Assembly (NCBI GenBank): GCA_019873665.1
Contig: JAIOAV010000021.1
Span: 1-54,697, forward strand
DNA from: Chloroflexota bacterium
GTDB lineage: Bacteria > Chloroflexota > Anaerolineae > JAAYEA01
DNA length: 54,697 bases
Reading direction: 5' to 3'
Of the stretch, positions 49,957 to 54,697 are shown piece after piece. A program made the position numbers and the translations under genes. Position 1 is the first letter of the stretch. Each line of letters opens with the position of its first letter. Under the pieces are notes generated by a model. It was given only the letters and a program-made list of their open reading frames with translations. It was not told the DNA's origin and searched no databases.

Positions 49957-52900
49957 CTATTCTAGCGGCGCTCCCGTCCTGAGGATAAGCGGCAGATGCA
50001 GATATCTTTCGGCGGGAGTCGTCGTGGCCGTCGGCGTCATGGTCGCCGATGGCGTCGGTGTAGCGGTTGGCTCACCGTCGGTGATCAGCGTGAACGCCTC
50101 CGCGTGGATAACATAGTCCAGCGCGTCGGTCACCACGGCAGTATTGCCGATCTCTGCATCCAGCGGCGCATCCTCGTCCACCATCACCTGGAAGCTGAGG
50201 CTGGTGGAAAGGCCGCGTGGCACGCTTCCCTGCCAGAGGACTGTTCTGCTATCCGCATCATAGGTAGCGCCGGCGCTGAGCGTCCCGCTGATATATGTTA
50301 CATGAGACGGCAGCGTGTCGCGGACGCTCACAGACGCGCCCGGATCCTGGCCGGAGAGCATGTCGTTCATGATCAGGATGGTGTAGGTCAGCACTTCACC
50401 CCGCTCTGCCGTCAACGGCTGCACCGTCTTGTAGACCAGCAGCGTCGCCTGTACCTCGGTGGGCGTGGCGGTCGGCGTAAAGGTCTCCGTCGGTGTCGCC
50501 GTCTCTGTCGGTGTCGGTGTAGGGCCGGTTGGCGTGGCCGTCGGCGTTTCGGTGGGCAGCTCTGTGGCGGTCGGGGTGGCAGTAGGCGTTGCCGTCGGGC
50601 CCACACACGTCTGCGGCGCAAAGATGACAACCGTCGCCATCTGACCCATGTTCCGCTGCGGCGCGCAATCCTCGCGCGTGATGACGGCGGCCAGTGTGAT
50701 CGTAACGCTCTCAGTCAACGTGGGCGGCCAGGCAGGCATTATGGTTATGACACGATGCAGGGAAGCACCGGGGTTGATCGTCTCAAAGACGATCTCGTCG
50801 GGCGTAATGCTCTGCACATACTGGCTGCCGACCATCGGATGCAGGTTGACGCGGGTGTTGGTTGTAGCGTCGCTCCCTACGTTCGAGATGCGCAGCACCA
50901 GCTCATAGGGACCGCAATTGCCGGGCTCAACCGGGTCGAACGACAGCTTGAGCTCCGCCTCGCAAGGTGGCGCGGGCGTCGGCGTCGGCGTCGGTTCCAT
51001 TGGCGGCAGGATGACGGTGGTGATCTCGGTGGCCGTCGCCAGGCCAGACTGGTTGCTGCGCGCCAGCACGGTGTTGGTGAGCATATACGGCTCTGGCGCG
51101 GAGCGCACATGCACGCGCAGCGTTACCGTCCGCCGCTGGCCGGGCAGCAGCGTGCCCACATTCCATGTTACCGTCTTGGTGGCCGGGTGATAGACGCCGG
51201 GCACCTCGCCCCAGTTGCTGAGATAATCCAGCCGATCCGGAATGGTATCGCTAACCACCACGCCAGTCAGCGTGATGTCGCACGGGTTGGAGATAACGAT
51301 CGTATAGTGCGTATTCCATCCTGCCTCGACGGGATCCTTCCAGTCGCTCTTGCTGAGCTTAAGGCAGGGCAGAAAGCCCGTGAAGCGCAGCACCAGCCCC
51401 TGTTCGCCGGCGGCCCATCCGTGGAACGGGTCGGGGAAGCTCAGGCCGTAGAACCCCAGATACGTGCCGGCAACCACCGTCTCCCATGTGGCGCCGCCAT
51501 CCATTGTGTGCATCAACAGGCCCTGCTCGCCAGCCAGCCAGCCTTCACTCTCGCTGACAAAGCGGACAGCGCGCAGATCCAGCGTCGTGGGCACCACGAC
51601 GCGCGTCCACAACGCGCCCCCGTTGGTGGTATGCAACAGCGTGCCATCGTTACCGGCCACCCATCCTTCGTTGGCGCTGATAAAGGCGACATCATTGAGC
51701 TGCGCGCCCACGCCGCTCGTCTGCGGGTTCCAGGCAGCGCCGCCGTTACTGGTATGCAGGATCGTGCCGCTACCGCCCACTGCCCAGCCGTGACTCGAGT
51801 TAGCAAAGGTGATGGCCTGCAGCGACCAGTTGCCGCCTGGCTGCGGGCTCCATGTCGCGCCGCCGTTGGACGTAAAAAGCACCGGTCCGGTCGTACCAAC
51901 GACCCAGCCGTTCTGGCTGTCGCGGAAAAAGACATCGGTAAGCGCATCGCTACGACCGCTGACCTGCTTGCCCCAGGTGGTGCCGCCGTTGGTGGTGTGC
52001 AGGATCGTGCCGGCTTTGCCCACGGCCCAGCCGTCTTGCAGGTTGGCAAAGTGAACGGCGTTCAGGTGCTCGCCGGTGCCGCTGACTTGCGTCTCCCAGG
52101 TGACACCGCCGTCAACGGTGCGATAGATCGAGCCCAGCTCGCCCACTGCCCAGCCATGGACCTCGTCGAGGAACTGCACGTCGAGCAGCGTCTGCGTCGG
52201 GCTGATAAAGGGCGGATGCCAGGTCTCGCCGCCATCGTCGGTCTGCAGGAACAGGCCCTGTCGCCCCGCGATCCAACCCGCGTTGCCGGGACCAAACTGA
52301 ATGCTGCGCAGCGCCACCGTCGTGCCGCTGGTCTGCGGCAGCCAGTTGAGGCCGCTATCGGTGGTATGCAGGATCATGCCACGATCGCCGACAACCCAAC
52401 CGTGGGAGTTTGTCTTGAAGACCACATCGTTCAGATCGGCGCTGGTCCTGCTCACTTGTACCGTCCAGCTACCACCGCCATTCACCGTGCGCAGGATGGT
52501 GCCGATCTCGCCAACCACCCAACCCTCGTTCGCGTTGACGAAATAGACCGCTTCGAGCCGGCGATTCGGCGCGCCGACATAGCGCCGCCAGTAGGCACCG
52601 CCATCAACCGTGTGCAGGATCGTCCCGCCATCGCCGACAGCCCACCCTATACTGCTGCTGATGAAGTGGAGTCCGCGCAACTGCGCCGTGACGCCGCTGC
52701 TCTGCGGCACCCAGTGCGCGCCACCGTCGGTGGTGTGCAAGATCGTGCCACCAGCGCCGACGGCCCACCCCTCGGTGGGAGACACAAAAGTGATGTCATT
52801 GATCCCTGCCCAGGTGCCCGTGGGTTGAATCTCCCAGGTGGCGCCGCCGTCGGTCGTGTGCAGGATGGTGCTGGGCGAGCCGCCCGCCACCCACCCTTCG

Positions 52901-53295
52901 TCAGCATCCAGGAAAAAGGCCGCCATCCACCAGGCATTCACCGGCGAGGGCAGCGGATACCAGGTGTTGCCGCCGTCGTTCGTGTGGATGATGGAGCCTA
53001 CCTGGCCGACGGCCCACCCCTGCTGAGCGTCGGCAAAGTAGATATCTTCGAAGCAGCCACCTGCCTGCCAGTTCCAGCGCGGTGGTGCTGCTTGCAGGGA
53101 AGGCGAATTCATCCCGGCTGCTGGCACGCCGCCCATCGCGCCTTGGGCGCGCACAAATGGCAGATCACCAGAGGAGACGGCAAGCGCGGAGAGAAGCAAA
53201 ACGCACATCAGAAGGACCAAGCCCCACTGTCTCGTTAGCTGCTGCAACCGCTCTCGCCAATGGTGCGGGGAGATGTCGCAAGTGCACTCGTTCAT
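49957..53295 (-). CDS. Large surface protein: YCF48-type repeats, DUF11-like domains, Thr/Pro linker
   Basis: A 1112-residue exported protein. A hydrophobic signal (~23-42) follows a basic stretch. Fourteen repeats of ~43 residues, each with a GWAVG..G.ILHT.DGG..W core (the last incomplete), form a predicted YCF48/BNR beta-propeller region (~65-670). Three Ig/DUF11-like domains follow (about 675-780, 800-910 and 945-1075), with a Thr/Pro/Glu-rich linker before the third. A second Thr/Pro run precedes the C-terminal YLHLPLILR-type tail. The start at 53295 has AAAGGA upstream; an upstream ATG overlaps the -10 box and is excluded. Probable adhesion or scaffold role; no catalytic motif seen. Confidence 0.87.
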   Translation of the reverse strand: MNECTCDISPHHWRERLQQLTRQWGLVLLMCVLLLSALAVSSGDLPFVRAQGAMGGVPAAGMNSPSLQAAPPRWNWQAGGCFEDIYFADAQQGWAVGQVGSIIHTNDGGNTWYPLPSPVNAWWMAAFFLDADEGWVAGGSPSTILHTTDGGATWEIQPTGTWAGINDITFVSPTEGWAVGAGGTILHTTDGGAHWVPQSSGVTAQLRGLHFISSSIGWAVGDGGTILHTVDGGAYWRRYVGAPNRRLEAVYFVNANEGWVVGEIGTILRTVNGGGSWTVQVSRTSADLNDVVFKTNSHGWVVGDRGMILHTTDSGLNWLPQTSGTTVALRSIQFGPGNAGWIAGRQGLFLQTDDGGETWHPPFISPTQTLLDVQFLDEVHGWAVGELGSIYRTVDGGVTWETQVSGTGEHLNAVHFANLQDGWAVGKAGTILHTTNGGTTWGKQVSGRSDALTDVFFRDSQNGWVVGTTGPVLFTSNGGATWSPQPGGNWSLQAITFANSSHGWAVGGSGTILHTSNGGAAWNPQTSGVGAQLNDVAFISANEGWVAGNDGTLLHTTNGGALWTRVVVPTTLDLRAVRFVSESEGWLAGEQGLLMHTMDGGATWETVVAGTYLGFYGLSFPDPFHGWAAGEQGLVLRFTGFLPCLKLSKSDWKDPVEAGWNTHYTIVISNPCDITLTGVVVSDTIPDRLDYLSNWGEVPGVYHPATKTVTWNVGTLLPGQRRTVTLRVHVRSAPEPYMLTNTVLARSNQSGLATATEITTVILPPMEPTPTPTPAPPCEAELKLSFDPVEPGNCGPYELVLRISNVGSDATTNTRVNLHPMVGSQYVQSITPDEIVFETINPGASLHRVITIMPAWPPTLTESVTITLAAVITREDCAPQRNMGQMATVVIFAPQTCVGPTATPTATPTATELPTETPTATPTGPTPTPTETATPTETFTPTATPTEVQATLLVYKTVQPLTAERGEVLTYTILIMNDMLSGQDPGASVSVRDTLPSHVTYISGTLSAGATYDADSRTVLWQGSVPRGLSTSLSFQVMVDEDAPLDAEIGNTAVVTDALDYVIHAEAFTLITDGEPTATPTPSATMTPTATTTPAERYLHLPLILRTGAPLE

Positions 53296-53356
53296 CAGAA
53301 GTCCTTTCGGCTCTTGATAGGGGGCAAGCTGATGTTGATCATGCAGAGGTATCTCC

Positions 53357-53385
53357 ATGATAATCAATTCCCGGCGATTTGTCAA
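53357..53385 (-). promoter_or_regulatory. Promoter of the YCF48-repeat surface protein
   Basis: On the minus strand TTGACA (53380-53385) and TATCAT (53357-53362) are 17 bp apart. They lie 62 bp before the start at 53295. Confidence 0.72.
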
Positions 53386-53417
53386 GACTTACGCGAACCC
53401 CGATTTCCGCGGCGTTC

Positions 53418-53446
53418 TTGACAGATCACGAAGCGCCGAGTACTCT
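53418..53446 (+). promoter_or_regulatory. Possible promoter of the GH36-like gene
   Basis: A perfect TTGACA (53418-53423) and a weak TACTCT (53441-53446) are spaced 17 bp. They lie 90 bp before the ATG. Confidence 0.45.
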
Positions 53447-53536
53447 GCTGCCAAGCGCTCCAGCAGCGTCCGCACGGGGGACAATAAGCTGACAGGTAGT
53501 GTCTGGAGCATCCATGTAACCGAAGGGAGAAAGCGG

Positions 53537-54697
53537 ATGACCCCAGCCGATTCCATGTCGAATCAAGACTCTAGCACGTCGCCGCGCGGCGACGCGGCAA
53601 GCCCCGCACCTGAGGGCCTGTGGTCTGATGTCTTGGTCGTCGAGACGCCCGGGCCGACAATCAGCTATCGCACAGGGTGGGTGGTGTACGAAGAGTCGTT
53701 CAGCCGGGGGCAATTCGTCGGGCGCGGGTGGAATGGCGCCGGATTCGTCAATTTCTACGATGGCCGGATCAACCCGGTGGAGCATCCAACGCCGCAGGCC
53801 TTCTGGCTAGAGCTGGACGGGCAGTTGCTGGCCTGGGATTGGGAGTGGGGCGGGCTGGAGATGCTGCCGCCCGATCCGAAGCGCCCGGCTGAGCGGCATG
53901 CCGTGGTCACGCTCCGGCACGCCCTGCGTCCGGTAACTGTGCGCGTGCATACGCTGTTGGATGGCACAGCGATCTTGACCCGTTGGCTGGAGGTGAGCAA
54001 CACGGGCACGCAACCTGCCGCCCTCTCGGCGGCCTGGTCTTGGAGCGGCGTGCTGCAAAAGACGCCGCGCTGGCGCTCGCATCTGGGCGATGCCCAGCTT
54101 CCACTCTATTCCCTGGGCTATTTCCACGACACGCGCGCCCTCGACGAGGGCGACTTTCAGTGGCACGCGCTGCCGGACGCGGGCTATCGCGTGGACGGGC
54201 GTTATCGTCGCGACCGACATCGCCATCCGTGGTTTGTCCTGCGCAACAATGCCACCGGCGAGCATTTCATCGGCCAATTGGCGTGGTCTGGCGGCTATAG
54301 CTTCGAGTTCGACCTGAACGCCGACATGGGCAGCGCCACCTCTGCCGACCGCACGGCGATGCTGGCCTTTCGCGCCGGGCCAGACGCGCCCGCACCGCAG
54401 CGCATCATCGCCCCCGGCGAGACGATCCGCACCCCCGAAATGCATCTCGGCCTGACCTTTGGCGACCTGGACGCGGCCATCCAGGCGATGCACGACCACC
54501 TGCGACGCAGCGTCTTTCTGCCCCAGCCGCGCGGACGGGGCGGATGGATCGAGTCCGGCATCGGGCCGGAGATCGAGATCACCACGGAGGAGGTCTTTCA
54601 CGCCATCAATATGGCGGCGGAGATGGGTGCGGAGGTCTTTTTCATTGACGCCAGTTGGTACGCGCCGCCGCGCCACCACTGGGCAAGGACGGTGGGC
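53537..54697 (+). CDS. GH36-like alpha-galactosidase, 5' part
   Basis: The first 387 residues of a glycoside hydrolase that runs off the right edge. Residues ~30-290 form the beta-sandwich N-terminal domain of GH36-type enzymes, with GWVVYEESFSRGQFVGRGWNG-like and LRHALRPVTVRVHT segments and the PGETIRTPEMHLGL stretch that leads into the barrel. The catalytic barrel is just beginning at VFFIDASWY (~residue 377), which resembles the DDGWF strand of GH36. No signal peptide is seen. The start at 53537 has GGGAGAAAG upstream. The catalytic Asp residues lie beyond the window, so family rather than activity is supported. Confidence 0.82.
   Translation, partial: MTPADSMSNQDSSTSPRGDAASPAPEGLWSDVLVVETPGPTISYRTGWVVYEESFSRGQFVGRGWNGAGFVNFYDGRINPVEHPTPQAFWLELDGQLLAWDWEWGGLEMLPPDPKRPAERHAVVTLRHALRPVTVRVHTLLDGTAILTRWLEVSNTGTQPAALSAAWSWSGVLQKTPRWRSHLGDAQLPLYSLGYFHDTRALDEGDFQWHALPDAGYRVDGRYRRDRHRHPWFVLRNNATGEHFIGQLAWSGGYSFEFDLNADMGSATSADRTAMLAFRAGPDAPAPQRIIAPGETIRTPEMHLGLTFGDLDAAIQAMHDHLRRSVFLPQPRGRGGWIESGIGPEIEITTEEVFHAINMAAEMGAEVFFIDASWYAPPRHHWARTVG

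Noticed and set aside
49996-53238. 1080-codon open frame on the plus strand opposite the YCF48-repeat protein
   Set aside because: It mirrors the repeat protein codon for codon, lacks a ribosome site and domain content, and is explained by high GC codon bias.

Overview
This 54.7 kb window is GC-rich, densely coded bacterial chromosome. It most resembles a Chloroflexota genome (Chloroflexia or Anaerolineae type). The reasons are secreted proteins with long Thr/Pro-rich linkers followed by Ig-like or DUF11-like domains, a surface protein of YCF48-type repeats ending in a YLHLPLILR-like tail, a mevalonate-pathway operon, a T-box leader on valS, a DarA-type c-di-AMP receptor and a class A PBP. 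I saw no rRNA or tRNA genes, no CRISPR array and no intact insertion sequence. Most transcription units start from clear TTGACA-N16-18-TATAAT type promoters, and these settle several start codons. The phylum call is inference from gene content.

Layout. 1-1050 is the 3' part of an M3 oligoendopeptidase. 1232-9454 (minus) is one eight-gene transcription unit: PHP-type hydrolase, M19 dipeptidase, amidohydrolase, class C beta-lactamase-like hydrolase, AlkD-like protein, terpenoid-cyclase-fold protein, transglutaminase-like protein and an unknown. An ECF sigma factor and its probable membrane anti-sigma partner lie divergent to it (9632-11046). 11266-13740 (minus) pairs an M24-fold protein with a uroporphyrinogen-decarboxylase-like methyltransferase. 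14040-18220 (plus) carries a glycosidase/amidase fusion and a PBP1C-like peptidoglycan synthase. 18236-24623 (minus) holds HMG-CoA reductase, HMG-CoA synthase, thiolase and a DUF35 protein, then mevalonate kinase and a glycosyltransferase. 24868-30062 (minus) encodes DUF4013, a secreted phosphoesterase, DUF2085 and DUF2207 envelope proteins. 30258-36686 mixes a nucleotidyltransferase-like protein, two small proteins, a CYTH protein, DarA, ValS with a T-box, and a GYD protein.

37172-41785 is the most unusual part. It has a Tat-lipoprotein molybdopterin oxidoreductase, then (convergent) a lipoprotein MEMO-AMMECR1 fusion and the AmmeMemoRadiSam radical SAM enzyme carrying a Tat signal, then a shortened CcsA-like protein and a zinc-ribbon protein. 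This suggests an AmmeMemoRadiSam system placed outside the cytoplasmic membrane. 41978-46800 has a polyprenol-phosphate mannose synthase overlapping a 1378-residue fusion of a YfhO-like membrane protein and a polysaccharide flippase. The window ends with AsnS, a NAL1-like trypsin-fold protease, a 1112-residue YCF48/DUF11 surface protein and the 5' part of a GH36-like alpha-galactosidase.

A palindromic repeat family (arms like TGTCATTGCGAG...CGAAGCAATCCCC) fills four intergenic gaps.
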